Shown here one piece after another: positions 54,737 through 64,000 of a stretch of DNA of 64,000 nt. Numbering within the stretch: position 1 is the stretch's first letter; each line of letters starts with the position of its first letter. Source of the DNA: Notolepis coatsorum (taxonomy: Eukaryota > Chordata > Actinopteri > Aulopiformes > Paralepididae); NCBI GenBank assembly GCA_963971535.1, contig OZ020589.1, positions 73,831,245 through 73,895,244 on the forward strand, given 5' to 3'. A program made the translations under genes and the position numbers. The notes under the pieces are model-generated. The model did no database searches. It worked only from the letters and a program-made list of their open reading frames with translations, and was not told the DNA's origin.

Positions 54737-56070
54737 GTCTTGGATTTTTCGTCATCCTGTTCCAGGGAGCGCAAGAGATCGAAGATGGTTCTATTAAATC
54801 TCTCGCATTGTCCATTCCCCTCTGGGTGGTATGGGGTGCTCCTGCTCTTTGCCACGCCATACAACTGGCAGAGGCGCTTGAGTAGCTCTCCTTCAAAGTT
54901 ACAAGATACAAGATACAAGATACTTTAATGCCACACAACAATGGTTGGTGGTAATTGTTTTCGGTACAGATTGTTAAGCACTGGTTACATCAACATGAAA
55001 CAGACATCAAACATCAAAAACGCCCCCCCTCCCACCTCCCAATCCCACAATAAATACATATATACATAAATACATATAGGACAGTCACGGTAACAGTGTC
55101 AGTCAGTGACAGATGCTTGCCCGTCTGTGCAAAGGGGGGCGGGCCAGGGTGTTCAGTGTTCGGACTGCTGTGGGGAAAAAACTGTTTGTGAAGCGTGTGT
55201 GTCTGGTTTGAATGGACCTGTAGCGACCTGAGGGCATGTGCTGGAATAAGTGGTGTGCTGGGTGAGAGGGGTCGTTGACTATTTTTCCAGAGCGGGTGAC
55301 TGTGCGTGAGGTGTAGATGGAGTCCAGAGAGGGGAGGGGGCAGCCAATTATTTTGGAGGCTGTCTTGATGATGTGTTGGAGTTTGTGTTTGGTGTGTTTA
55401 TCAGTGGAACCGTACCAGACTGTGATGGATGAGGTGAGGATGCTTTGAATTATTGCAGTGTAGAATTGGACCAGCAGGTGTTGTTGGACTCTGTACTTCC
55501 TCAGTTGCCTGAGGAAGTACAGGCGCTGCTGGGCCTTTTTGAGTTGCGGCCTTGGTCAGAGTGGATTCCGTTTTGGCACTCCGTATGAAATAGAACCACT
55601 TTTCGGTGAGGATCTTGACCACTGTGTGAGCCTTCTGATCAGACGTGGGATACGCCTGGCTGAATTTGGAGAAGACATCGGTGACGACCAGAATATTCTC
55701 TCTGCCATCACTGGCCCTTTCCAAGGTGGCGAAATCAATGGCTATTACCTCCAATGGCTTGTAAGCCATTAGATGTCCCATGGTGGTCCGGACTGTTGGC
55801 CATACTGCCTTTGCCACAACGCACCGCTCACCACCGGTCGATATCCAACCGCATGTTTGACCAGTAACACCTCTCCTGGACTAGGCCAGTTGTCCTCTCT
55901 GCTCCTTGGTGGCCATGATTGTTGTGTAGACTGGTCAGTACCTCGACTTGCAATGCTTTGGGTAGCAGTAGCTGGTGTACAGCCTCTTGGCTTGGGGGTA
56001 TCCCTGATCCTCTTCCATTGTCGAGCCAGCTCCAACACCTGAGGCAGTTCTCTGACCCTTTCTGCTCCAT
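54619..56070 (-). pseudogene. Gypsy integrase, interrupted by a LINE
   Basis: Zinc-binding region in 56070-55828 (LLLPKALQVEVLTSLHNNHG). The core starts in 55817-55557 (FATLERASDGRENILVVTDV, TEKWFYF, GIHSDQGRN). After the LINE at 54898-55546 it resumes as NFEGELLKRLCQLYGVAKSR, STPYHPEGNGQCERFNRTIF. The D,D,E residues are readable across the gap. Several frame changes. Inactive. Confidence 0.82.
54898..55546 (-). mobile_element. Rex1-like LINE 3' end inserted in gypsy integrase
   Basis: The tail (minus strand GTATCTTGTATCTTG) is at 54900-54925; the opposite end is at about 55546. The minus strand gives AQQRLYFLRQLRKYRVQ, SILTSSITVWYGSTDKHTK and FFPTAVRTLNTLARPP. Flanking integrase codons join once it is removed, with about 4-5 bp (AGTT) repeated at the two junctions. 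Confidence 0.82.
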
Positions 56071-58777
56071 TTGGGGGCCGCCCTCTTCTCCAATAGGGCA
56101 GGAAGGCTTTAATTACAGGGTCGGCGGCTTGCAGGGCCTGCAGGTCAGCCTGGGTGCACACTGGAGCTGCGTCCACAGCCATAGTGTGGGCTGTGAACTC
56201 TGGTGTCCTGCTGGGGCGCTGTGAGTGGCGGTCTGCCACTTGCGATGGGATGGCGATGCCAGGGAGGGCTGCAGAGATGGGCTGAGTGTTTGGGAGGCGA
56301 GAAAGGGCGTCGGCATTTCGATTGACAGGGCCCGGTCGGTACTTGATGTCAAAGTTGAAACTGGCCAACTCCGAGGCCCATCGTTGCTCTACAGCTGCCA
56401 GCTTAGCTGTCTGCAGATAGCTCAGGGAGTTGTTGTCTGTGTAGATGGTGAACGTGGTTCCCAGGAGGTATTCTCGAAACTTTTCGGTCACCGCCCACTT
56501 CAGCGCCAGAAACTCCAACTTCATGGAGCTGTAATTTGACATGTTTCTCTCAGTCTTCCTAAGCCCCCTGCTGGCAAACGCAATCGGCCTGCATGCTCCA
56601 TCTTGTTCTTGTGAGAGTACTGTGCCGAGGCCCTGATGGCTGGCATCAATTTCTAGAATAAAGGGCTGCTTAAAGTCGGCATACCCCAAGACTGGGGTGG
56701 TGGTCAGCTTTGTTTTCAGGGTCTGAAAGGCCTGTTCGCACTGTTCATTCCAGTGTCCTTGTAACTTTACACTGGATTTTGAGCGGGGCTTTTTGTTGGT
56801 TCCCTGTAGCTCGGCAACAAGCCGGTGGAGTGGAGCGGCATGCTTGGCAAACCCTTCAACGAAACGCAGATAGTATGACGCAAACCCCACAAAGGATCTG
56901 AACTCTGAGACAGTCGATGGGTGCTTCCAGTCCACCACTGCTCTGGTCTTCTCCGGATCAGTAGCCACCCCGGCGGCCGAGATGATGTGGCCCAAATACT
57001 TCACCTCCCTCTGAAAGAAGTGGCATTTGGACATCTTCAGTTTCAGGTGGTGTTGCCGGAGCCGACTCAGGACCATCTCCAACCGCTGCAAGTGCTGACT
57101 GAAGGAGGTCGAGAAGATAACAATGTCATCTAAATACAGTAGGACTGACTGGAAACTCTGAACGCCCAAGATGCGCTCCATCAGACGTTGGAATGTCCCT
57201 GGCGCGTTGCACAGTCCAAATGGCATTCTGTTAAATTCAAACAGGCCAAACGGGGTACAGAAGGCTGTTTTCTCCTTGTCCTTCTCAGCCATTGGTACTT
57301 GGTTGTACCCACTTGCCAGGTCGAGGGTGGAGAACCATTTGGCGCCAGTCAGGGCATCCAGGGACTCTTCTATGCGTGGCAGTGGGTAGGCGTCTTTCCT
57401 CGTCTTGGCGTTGAGTGGCCGATAGTCAATGCAGAGTCGTATGTCCCCATCCTTCTTCAGGACGACCATGATGGGCGAGGCGTAGGGGCTACAGCTCACT
57501 CTCACAATGTCCTGCTGTAACAGCCCCTGGATGTGGGCCTTGACCAGTGAGAACTGAGAGGGGGGAAGGCGGCGGTATCGTTGGCGTACCGGGACGTCAT
57601 CCACCAGAGGGATTTCGTGGTGGATTAAGTTGGTGCAGCCCACATCCCCATCATAGCGGCTGAATGTGTCACTGTACTGTGACAACAGAGTCTTTGCTGT
57701 TGTTGTTTCCTGGGGAGACAGGTCAGGCCATTTCAATTCCTCGAGGCCAGCGATGGTAGCGGGTGGAGGGGGCTCTGCCGCCATGGAGCAGATGAATGCA
57801 ACCTGCTGTCCTTCCTCCTGGGTCTGCTCCTCCACTTGTACGGTCTGGGATGAGGACTGCACTTCAGCCAGATGAAGTGTCCCCAACACCGTTTGTGGTT
57901 TCAGCCACTGGTCTTCCTCCCCCACATTAACCACAGGGACATTGATGACCCCTCTGGAAACAGAAAGGAGGGCACCCGAGATTAGTAGATTGTTGGGCAG
58001 ATTACCTTCTCCATACGACAGTGGCTCCAGTAGTACTGTATGGAGCGCTGGGCCCCGATTACATGTGGCCTGGACAAACCGTAGAGAACCCACCAGTATC
58101 CGGATTGCCCTGCCCGGTAATGACACTGCCTCTCCCACTCTGCCGGTCTCCAGGAGCCGCTCCCTTTGTTGGCACTGGGATAGTGCGCTCGCCCATTCTG
58201 TCCCTGCTTGTTTAACAAGGGGGACAGAGAAGAGGTGGTTACCGTGTTCACGGAATAGTTCATTATAGCAACCACTGATAATGCTCATTCCCAGCAGGCC
58301 AGGCACAGCTACTTTCCGACGCTGGGTAAGCGGGTCGGGAGGGTCTTTTACTACAAAGATGCCCATCTGTGGGAGGACTTTTCCCAGGACTTCAACATCT
58401 AGCTCCACATATCCCAAGTACGGGATATGCAGCCCATTTGCTGCGGTCAGTTGAAGCCAGTTACAGGATTTCAGCTGCTCTTTGGTTTGGGGTTTAAGAT
58501 GCTTTTCAAAGAAGGCTGTAGTCACCATTGACCCTGTATCAAGTAGGGACGGCACCTCCACCCCCCCTATTCTGGCCTGCATCACTGGGCACTGTCCAAT
58601 TAAACGTGATGCCACCTTGCTCTCATTTGAACCCACATAACCCCCCTCTGGTGCCTGGTTCTCAACACAGAAGGGTGCTAGTTTCCCTGCTGCTCCACTG
58701 CATTCACCCTTGCCCCCACCTGTCTGTCCTATGTCCTTGACTCCCCCCCCCTGGCCCCACCCAGCTCCACTCTGCAA
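55769..58777 (-). CDS. Gypsy Pol: protease, RT, RNase H
   Basis: 1002 residues. Protease near 74-85 (VPSLLDTGSMVTTAF). RT near 400-590 (SPIMVVLKKDGDIRLCIDYR, STLDLASGYNQVPM, catalytic VLLYLDDIVIFS). RNase H near 680-800 (FILEIDASHQGLGTVLSQ, FTIYTDNNSLSYLQ, RPGPVNRNADALSR). The DTG, YLDD and RNase H acidic residues are present. After LARQWKRIRD a 32 bp deletion shifts the frame, so the last 70 or so residues are not native and integrase continues in another frame (56070-55828). Confidence 0.9.
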   Translation of the reverse strand: MQSGAGWGQGGGVKDIGQTGGGKGECSGAAGKLAPFCVENQAPEGGYVGSNESKVASRLIGQCPVMQARIGGVEVPSLLDTGSMVTTAFFEKHLKPQTKEQLKSCNWLQLTAANGLHIPYLGYVELDVEVLGKVLPQMGIFVVKDPPDPLTQRRKVAVPGLLGMSIISGCYNELFREHGNHLFSVPLVKQAGTEWASALSQCQQRERLLETGRVGEAVSLPGRAIRILVGSLRFVQATCNRGPALHTVLLEPLSYGEGNLPNNLLISGALLSVSRGVINVPVVNVGEEDQWLKPQTVLGTLHLAEVQSSSQTVQVEEQTQEEGQQVAFICSMAAEPPPPATIAGLEELKWPDLSPQETTTAKTLLSQYSDTFSRYDGDVGCTNLIHHEIPLVDDVPVRQRYRRLPPSQFSLVKAHIQGLLQQDIVRVSCSPYASPIMVVLKKDGDIRLCIDYRPLNAKTRKDAYPLPRIEESLDALTGAKWFSTLDLASGYNQVPMAEKDKEKTAFCTPFGLFEFNRMPFGLCNAPGTFQRLMERILGVQSFQSVLLYLDDIVIFSTSFSQHLQRLEMVLSRLRQHHLKLKMSKCHFFQREVKYLGHIISAAGVATDPEKTRAVVDWKHPSTVSEFRSFVGFASYYLRFVEGFAKHAAPLHRLVAELQGTNKKPRSKSSVKLQGHWNEQCEQAFQTLKTKLTTTPVLGYADFKQPFILEIDASHQGLGTVLSQEQDGACRPIAFASRGLRKTERNMSNYSSMKLEFLALKWAVTEKFREYLLGTTFTIYTDNNSLSYLQTAKLAAVEQRWASELASFNFDIKYRPGPVNRNADALSRLPNTQPISAALPGIAIPSQVADRHSQRPSRTPEFTAHTMAVDAAPVCTQADLQALQAADPVIKAFLPYWRRGRPPNGAERVRELPQVLELARQWKRIRDTPKPRGCTPATATQSIASRGTDQSTQQSWPPRSREDNWPSPGEVLLVKHAVGYRPVVSGALWQRQYGQQSGPPWDI

Positions 58778-59229
58778 AACCTAGCAATATGGCCTGCTCT
58801 GTTGCAACGCATACATATTGGTTTGCCATCTGGTTGGAAATGGTACGAGCCTGGCCTGTGCCCACTGGGGTGAGCCTGGGGCTCTGTGGGGCTAGCAGCA
58901 GTAGCTGGTATACCTACATGTTTGAGAATGGCGTCAAGTTGAGCTTGCTGCCTATGGAAACACTCTTTAAGTTCCCTAAAGTCATCACTGGGCCCGGCAG
59001 AAATGGCACTGGTGTCAACATTACTCTCTACCATTTCAGAGGTGTGTAGGTCACATGAATATGCTCGTGCTCTGTGGGTGTCAATAGGGGGCCTTAGTTT
59101 TTCCCATTTAATGGCAACTTCACATATAGCTTTAAATGAATGGGTGGGGTGCTGCCGGACTATATGTGTCAATTCACGCTGTAGTTTAGCGTCCCGTACA
59201 TTCTCAACAAAGGTGTCACGAATGACCAT
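58729..59229 (-). CDS. Gypsy Gag, C-terminal part with zinc knuckle
   Basis: Continues after the frameshift near 59264: IRDTFVENVRDAKLQREL, IVRQHPTHSFKAICEVAIKW, a linker, then a CCHC zinc knuckle CMRCNRAGHIARFC near residue 145. Overlaps the pol frame start by about 50 bp. Confidence 0.78.
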   Translation of the reverse strand: MVIRDTFVENVRDAKLQRELTHIVRQHPTHSFKAICEVAIKWEKLRPPIDTHRARAYSCDLHTSEMVESNVDTSAISAGPSDDFRELKECFHRQQAQLDAILKHVGIPATAASPTEPQAHPSGHRPGSYHFQPDGKPICMRCNRAGHIARFCRVELGGARGGESRT

Positions 59230-59263
59230 GTCTGGGTTTGGAACACCCCGTGGATCTTTGCTT

Positions 59264-59854
59264 TTAAGAAAAAACCATTAACTCCAACAGTGCCTGAGCA
59301 AATTCACGAATGGATTCATTTCCTTGTTGCTGCCGCTGAAAGAACTGTTTTTGCAGCGTCACATATGTCTGATCACAGCTAAAATTATCCAACAGCATAG
59401 TGAAGATGGCCTCCGGGTTAGCTCTATCTGTAGCGGAGCTAAACTTAACCTCCCTCTTAGCCTCTCCATCTAAAAGATCACACAGAAATGCTGTCTGTTC
59501 TACCAGGGATGTTTGCTGCACAGACAGTGACTTTCGTGCTTCCTCCACCCACTCCTCCACAGTCATATTATCCTGGGCCATAACGCCGGAAAAACTTGCA
59601 TACTTCCGCTCCCTGGGCGCATAAATATACACTCTCTGAGGTGCTGTGTTAATAGTGACATTATTACTCGCTGTCGGGGCTAGAGGCCCAGAGGGTCCTG
59701 CTTGGCCTGATGCTTCAGGGGTTGGTGTATTTCCCCTGTCTCGAAGCTGAGTATTTTCTGCCTGCAGCTGTTTAACAAGCTCAGTCAAGGCCTTAATTTG
59801 TTCTTGAATGTCAGTATCCGTCAGACTTATTTTAACTGTCTTTGTCTCCTGCAC
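59264..59854 (-). CDS. Gypsy Gag, N-terminal and capsid part
   Basis: 196 residues from MQETKTVKISLTDTDIQEQI: a short coiled coil (IKALTELVKQLQAENTQLR), a Pro/Ser linker, and a capsid-like helical domain (ERKYASFSGVMAQDNMTVEE, FLCDLLDGEAKREVKF, TYVTLQKQFFQRQQQGNES). It runs off frame at a T/A run near 59265. Related to Ty3-type Gag proteins. Confidence 0.75.
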   Translation of the reverse strand: MQETKTVKISLTDTDIQEQIKALTELVKQLQAENTQLRDRGNTPTPEASGQAGPSGPLAPTASNNVTINTAPQRVYIYAPRERKYASFSGVMAQDNMTVEEWVEEARKSLSVQQTSLVEQTAFLCDLLDGEAKREVKFSSATDRANPEAIFTMLLDNFSCDQTYVTLQKQFFQRQQQGNESIREFAQALLELMVFS

Positions 59855-60087
59855 ACACAGGGAAGGTAGGAATGTTCACTGTAACTGTTGGTAGAGTGCG
59901 GTGGATGTCCTCTTCTCCTGGACAACCACTGTTTTTCCTCAAACCCCAAACACTACTCTGTGCCTCACAATAAAATCAAATAAAATCAAACCACACATGA
60001 GACTACAAAAACCTCTGAATCCTGTGTTAACTGCGCAAAAAGGTAACCTTAATAGTTGAATATAGAAACTGCGCCACTCTCTGTTAA

Positions 60088-61019
60088 CACTTTGAATGCC
60101 GACGACGCGTATTCTCGTCTTATCAGATCCCCCGTTGAGTGCCGACGACGTGTATTGTCGTTTGATTTTTTTATTAGCGATCTGAATTCATATTTCATTA
60201 ACCGAGTCTCCCGTTGGTACAGCAGACCCTCTAGGAGCTCAGATGGGGAAAAACCGCCCCTATCGTCTATCCCTGTGTAACTGCAGGTCAGTCGATTATA
60301 CTGGGAGATCCCTGTGGGATCTGTAGAGGTGGAGCCAACTGGCTCCATTATGCTGGCGAGCCGTCTGATGATGAGGGATCTGATCGCGAGACGGAAAGCA
60401 GCCTGGAATATATATTTACAGCAGCCAATAATCAATCAATAAACGCGATCGATATTTGGAATGGCGATCAGGAATTGGAATAATCTTTTTGGAGAACATC
60501 TGATCTAAGTTAAGGAGTCTATGTTACCAGTCTTGGGGTAATCGGAGCTGTATTCACTGAGATATCAGCATGTGCCGTGTGTGTGTGTGTGTGTGTGTGA
60601 TCTTGAGGAAACGAGAGAATAGATTTTTCAGCCCGCCTCTATAGCGTGCATAAGTACACATATACTATCGATAATCTAGCGTTTATTTGAAAACGATTTA
60701 TAAATAGGCCGACAAATGACAACGTGTCTAGTGTATTCGAGAATATTCCAATAAATGCCGTTTATGGGGGAATCTTTAAATTTTCCGAAAATTTTCGAGA
60801 GAACGATAGCTTTTCGAAATGCTATAAAAAGGATATGAACCGATTAAAAAACAATCCGTTTGGACAATGTTGACTGCAAACAAGTCATTGATAAGCGACG
60901 GGCAGATTAGACACATAGCCCTAATTTAAGACATAGATTATGCGTTTTTAACGCTAACATTGAAGTGGATGATGGCATTCAACGGGGTAAAAAGGTAAAC
61001 AAGGCCGGCATTGATAGTG
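60088..61019. mobile_element. piggyBac-like element A (non-autonomous)
   Basis: 932 bp between TTAA at 60084-60087 and 61020-61023. Ends CACTTTGAATGCCG and CGGCATTGATAGTG. Same family as 9038-9963. A short (GT)n is inside. No transposase. Confidence 0.85.
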
Positions 61020-61023
61020 TTAA

Positions 61024-61972
61024 CACATTCTGCGCCAATACCGTTGTACGACGTGTTTCAAGTTCATGCGAATTCTGCCAAACCACGGCGTACGACGTTA
61101 TTGAGATCATATTTAATTTTTTCGCCATGTTATTCATATTTCCCTCACGGAGCCTGGTCTGATGCAGTGTGAGCCAGCACAACTCTGCAACGCTTCAATA
61201 CTGCCCCCTGGTGGATGATCGGTGAGTTGCCAAACCGGAAATGGACGAGTCGATCTCGGTGCGTCTCCGAAATGCGTCCGGCCACTCGCATATTGTTGCG
61301 GGACTGTATACACACGTCCGTGTGTAGCGATCGCTGCCATAACGCAATAATCGATACGATTTGGCCGTGTATTATGATTATACAAACCGGAAATGGATTT
61401 AGGCGATTGCGTCAAATAAGTGGGATATTTTTCCTCCAATCTCATCGTCAAACGGTAAGAGGACGCTGACGTTACTTTCAGCCTGTTTGTTTATTATTAT
61501 CCATGCAAACTGCTCTGATCAATATATCACCCATACTACATAAAACATTTAACGACGATCACGGAATTATAAACGACCCCCCCCCCCTCCGTTCATCTGC
61601 GCATGATCAGTCATAACGTTTAGGATCATGTACAGTTGACATTTTTTATATAGCGTGGATCGGCAACAAACGGCATTTGATAATCTATATATGCGTTTAT
61701 GCCTATATCTCACGTTCTAGGAATTACTGCAGAAAACGATAAAAACATATTTATATTCTAGACGGTATTTTCGTATGAATGTATGAATGAAAAAGTTAAA
61801 CGTTCCTACATCCTGAACGATAGATAATCGATGTTGAATGGGCCATAGTAATGTCAATTTAGCAATACAATTTAAAAAGTTATAGCCCTGCGAAGAAGGT
61901 GAACATCTCCATAGGCTTACAGTGCTGGCAGAGAATGGTATAAGATGCTCAAATTGCGTGGCAGGGAATGTG
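61024..61972. mobile_element. piggyBac-like element B (non-autonomous)
   Basis: 949 bp between the shared TTAA at 61020-61023 and TTAA at 61973-61976. Ends CACATTCTGCGCC and GGCAGGGAATGTG. Collinear with the two halves of the element at 11941-16047. No transposase. Confidence 0.85.
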
Positions 61973-62599
61973 TTAAGGGGAGAGACCCTCATTCATTGTT
62001 ACACATTTATGTTCTACTGAGTTCCCAGACCACAAATGGTTTCTAATAAAAGAACAGGCGTACAACAGAGGTTTTTGTATTCCCAAGATTTGACACTTGA
62101 TTAAATAAAAACACTAAAAAGGGATCATACCCAACTGGACCAATCTAGACCACCACTACTAGCAATTAAAAAGAATATTGCACACCAAATCAGCACTGCA
62201 CCTCTATAGAGCACACACAGCACTTCTAATAAATAGGAAACATCACTGCACTGCTGGATAGAATAAACAATCAAATAAAGCGGTCAGATGGCACAGAGGT
62301 ACAAAATGGAAACTAATTAAAACTCTAAAAAGGAAATTACTTGAGGACGTACACAGAAATTAGAAGGAGGAATTAAAAAGAGGAATTAAAAAGAGGAATT
62401 AAAAAGAGGAAAAACAGTGGCTGCCCTACACGCCGTGTTGGTACAGCCTCAAACTCCCAATTGCCAGCCAGCAACTGTGCTCCCAGACACCAGGATGGTT
62501 GGCCACACAAAAGATGTGTAATCGGTTCCAACAGTGACTTCATGTTAATTCTTTAGCTTTGGAGCATCTTAGTGACCTGATGATTAGACACTTCAGCTC

Positions 62600-62990
62600 T
62601 GGTGATTTTAGAATAAAGACGGGATGTCATGATCTCTGATTGGTCTTGATGCAAACTTTGAGACTTCAAAACGCTGAGTAATGTCAGTTACTGGAAAGTA
62701 GTCATTTAATGAGCTAGCTAGAGTGTGAGGCTCACTAACCAGGACATTACTGACATGTAATTCTAAGGCATTGGTGGTCTGATTATTGTGTTTGCCTGTC
62801 AGCTTATTGATGTATTTCCAGATCCTTTTACAATTACCTCTGGCGCTTTCAATGACACTAATGTAAAATCTAGCTTTAGCTTTTCTTAGGGATTGTATAA
62901 CCTGATTTCTTGAGTGTGTGAATCTCTGTCTGTCAGTAGCTAGACCCGATTGCAAACACTGTTTTAGTAGGCCTTATTCCCCGTACCTGG
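62600..62990 (-). pseudogene. LINE ORF2 linker fragment
   Basis: The minus strand reads QSGLATDRQRFTHSRNQVIQ, LRKAKARFYISVIESARGN, KRIWKYINKLTGKHNNQT and LVSEPHTLASSLNDYF, the region between endonuclease and RT of a jockey/CR1-group LINE. Ends are not defined. Confidence 0.65.
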
Positions 62991-63185
62991 TTCAACTAAG
63001 TCGATCAAAAGTCCCATTATCCAGATTCAATTAACCTGATGTTTGAATCTGCGCTTTCCCTGTTCCTCGAACGCTGATTCAGTCTTGTTAATTCTAACCA
63101 GACTTGATACTCAGGATCATTGCGCGCGGCCGCCTCAGTTGAAAAGAGAGCAGGTGTCGATCGCAGAAATCCTGATTTTCTAACG

Positions 63186-63260
63186 GCATTGATTGATTGA
63201 TTGATTTAAAACTTTATTAACAGATTGCAGAATGGGTACAATACAGTACGGCTCAATAGC
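63186..63260 (-). mobile_element. LINE family X tail (minus strand)
   Basis: (TTGA)n, then AAAACTTTATTAACAGATTG and AGAATGGGTACAATACAG. Very short 5'-truncated copy. Confidence 0.75.
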
Positions 63261-63290
63261 CTCGCCGACAAGTTAAATGCATATCTATAG

Positions 63291-63657
63291 GCAGTGGCGG
63301 CCAGGGGTGCAGTCGTAATATGGGCGAAGGCCAAAACGCCCGTGCACGCAAGCTCCCGCGCACGCGCATACATGTTCCCTCGGTTGCGCACAGAACAGAT
63401 GATATACCTTGTCTCATCCTTCCAGTCGAGAGATCAAGCAACCCCCCACCTACAGGGCTTGTATTTGGTTGTCGGTATCCTATTATTATGCAAAGTCTAG
63501 GTGATAAGTGCCGGCGACGAGTCATTTTTGTGTCGTCGCGCCGGTACTTATTACCTAGACTTTGCATAATAATAGGATGCGCGCACTTCGGCCTCAGTGA
63601 CGAAGCCCAAACGTCGTTTGACCGCGTATGCCCAGCACTGCACCCCTGGTGGCGGCG
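63291..63657. mobile_element. Fold-back element with a long internal hairpin
   Basis: Outer inverted repeats: GGCGGCCAGGGGTGCAGT on the left, and ACTGCACCCCTGGTGGCGGC on the right, its imperfect inverse. Inside, TCCTATTATTATGCAAAGTC (from 63478) pairs with its inverse ending at 63577, through stems of about 43-47 bp with few mismatches around GTCATTTTTG. No coding capacity. Confidence 0.6.
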
Positions 63658-64000
63658 CAGGGGAGGGGCTAGCAGGGGCTTAAGCTCCCCCTGGAAAAGG
63701 CTCAGCCCCCTCTAAGCCCCCCCTCCCCCAGTAATGTGTTTTTGCTGAAAAATATTTATGAAATAAAAAATATAATATATGAAGACATCGGACTGACTGA
63801 TGTAACTAAACTAAATTATTAAATCATATTTTTTATTTACACAAGTGATGATGATGATGATGACCGTTCATTGACCTTTGACGCACTTGTTGTGTGATTT
63901 GATTGGTTCGTTTGTAATATCGTGATTGCATGCGTCATACTTTGACGTTAACGTCTATAGCTGGCGCCAGTTTCTACTTCTAAACACTCTCTCTACACGT
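63658..64000. other. Right edge, no gene seen
   Basis: C-rich then A/T-rich DNA with a small (GAT)n at about 63847-63863. Nothing supported. Confidence 0.4.

Larger units (their letters stand above)
54104..59854 (-). mobile_element. Ty3/gypsy LTR retrotransposon, degraded (minus strand)
   Basis: Order on the minus strand: gag (59854-58729), protease-RT-RNase H (58777-about 56000), integrase (about 56070-54600, interrupted), C-terminal tail (54736-54368). Then a polypurine-like AAAGTGGGGG and an LTR start TGTATGTAACCTGAGG at 54154, which is cut after about 50 bp. No complete LTR pair is found. The LTR-like repeat at 60.0-62.5 kb is in the right place for a 5' LTR but does not match this start. 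Confidence 0.85.
60043..62459. repeat. LTR-like repeat L, full copy, carrying two piggyBac-like elements
   Basis: Pieces 60043-60083 and 61977-62459, about 525 bp when the insertions are removed. Ends: GTAACCTTAAT and CAAACTCCCA; the other copies suggest TGTAACC...CTCCCA. Partial copies lie at 23504 and 36699. It sits next to the gypsy leader, so it may be that element's 5' LTR, but no matching 3' LTR exists in the window. Confidence 0.65.

Noticed and set aside
60043..62459. Firm assignment as the 5' LTR of the gypsy element
   Set aside because: Its position fits, but its start does not match the LTR start seen at 54154 and no second full copy flanks the element. Left as an LTR-like repeat.

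Overview
This is eukaryotic nuclear DNA, almost certainly from a ray-finned (teleost) fish. Only one conserved host gene is recognised. It is an N-acetylneuraminate synthase gene (NANS, sialic acid synthase), split into five visible exons on the minus strand between 22138 and 11291. Teleost signs are the mixture of CR1/L2/Rex1-like LINEs, BEL/Pao and Ty3/gypsy elements, tRNA-derived SINEs and TTAA-flanked piggyBac-like elements, together with the frequent palindrome GCTAACGTTAGC. The species cannot be named from the sequence. Family names for repeats rest on protein motifs and end structures that I can read, not on a database search.

Layout. 0.26-6.2 kb: a minisatellite of about 45 bp units with a higher-order pattern. 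It is interrupted by two LINE fragments, a TA-flanked terminal-inverted-repeat (TIR) element and a TG...CA element carrying a tRNA-like promoter. 6.2-11.2 kb: LINE debris, a degenerate coding fragment, a hAT-type MITE (miniature inverted-repeat element) with an 8 bp target-site duplication (TSD), a piggyBac-like element and a tRNA-type SINE with a clear TSD. 11.3-22.1 kb: NANS. Its introns hold a piggyBac-like element split by a long LINE, and several L2-type LINEs. The last NANS exon, which would encode the SAF (antifreeze-like) domain, is not in the window.

22.2-27.9 kb: a possible solo LTR just upstream of NANS, a self-nested LINE, and a decayed minus-strand gene of unknown function surrounded by a striking iterated 9-mer, GGTAATGAC. 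27.9-35.9 kb: a young BEL/Pao element (BEL1). 36.7-40 kb: half an LTR-like repeat, a THAP-domain exon, a (CA)n tract, a 42 bp minisatellite open on both strands, two small spliced exons and a cluster of heat-shock-element-like sites. 41.2-53.3 kb: a three-level nest, in which a plus-strand Rex1-like LINE is split by a minus-strand LINE of the same family, which is in turn split by a second BEL/Pao element (BEL2). 53.3-59.9 kb: a minus-strand Ty3/gypsy element whose integrase is cut by a LINE. 60.0-62.5 kb: an LTR-like repeat carrying two piggyBac-like elements that share one TTAA. 62.6-63.7 kb: LINE scraps and a fold-back element.

Most of the window is therefore a record of mobile-element activity. 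The best-supported new observations are the complementary microhomology deletions of the two BEL elements, the shared-TTAA tandem with its empty-site paralog, and the GGTAATGAC motif array with its hairpin around the decayed gene.
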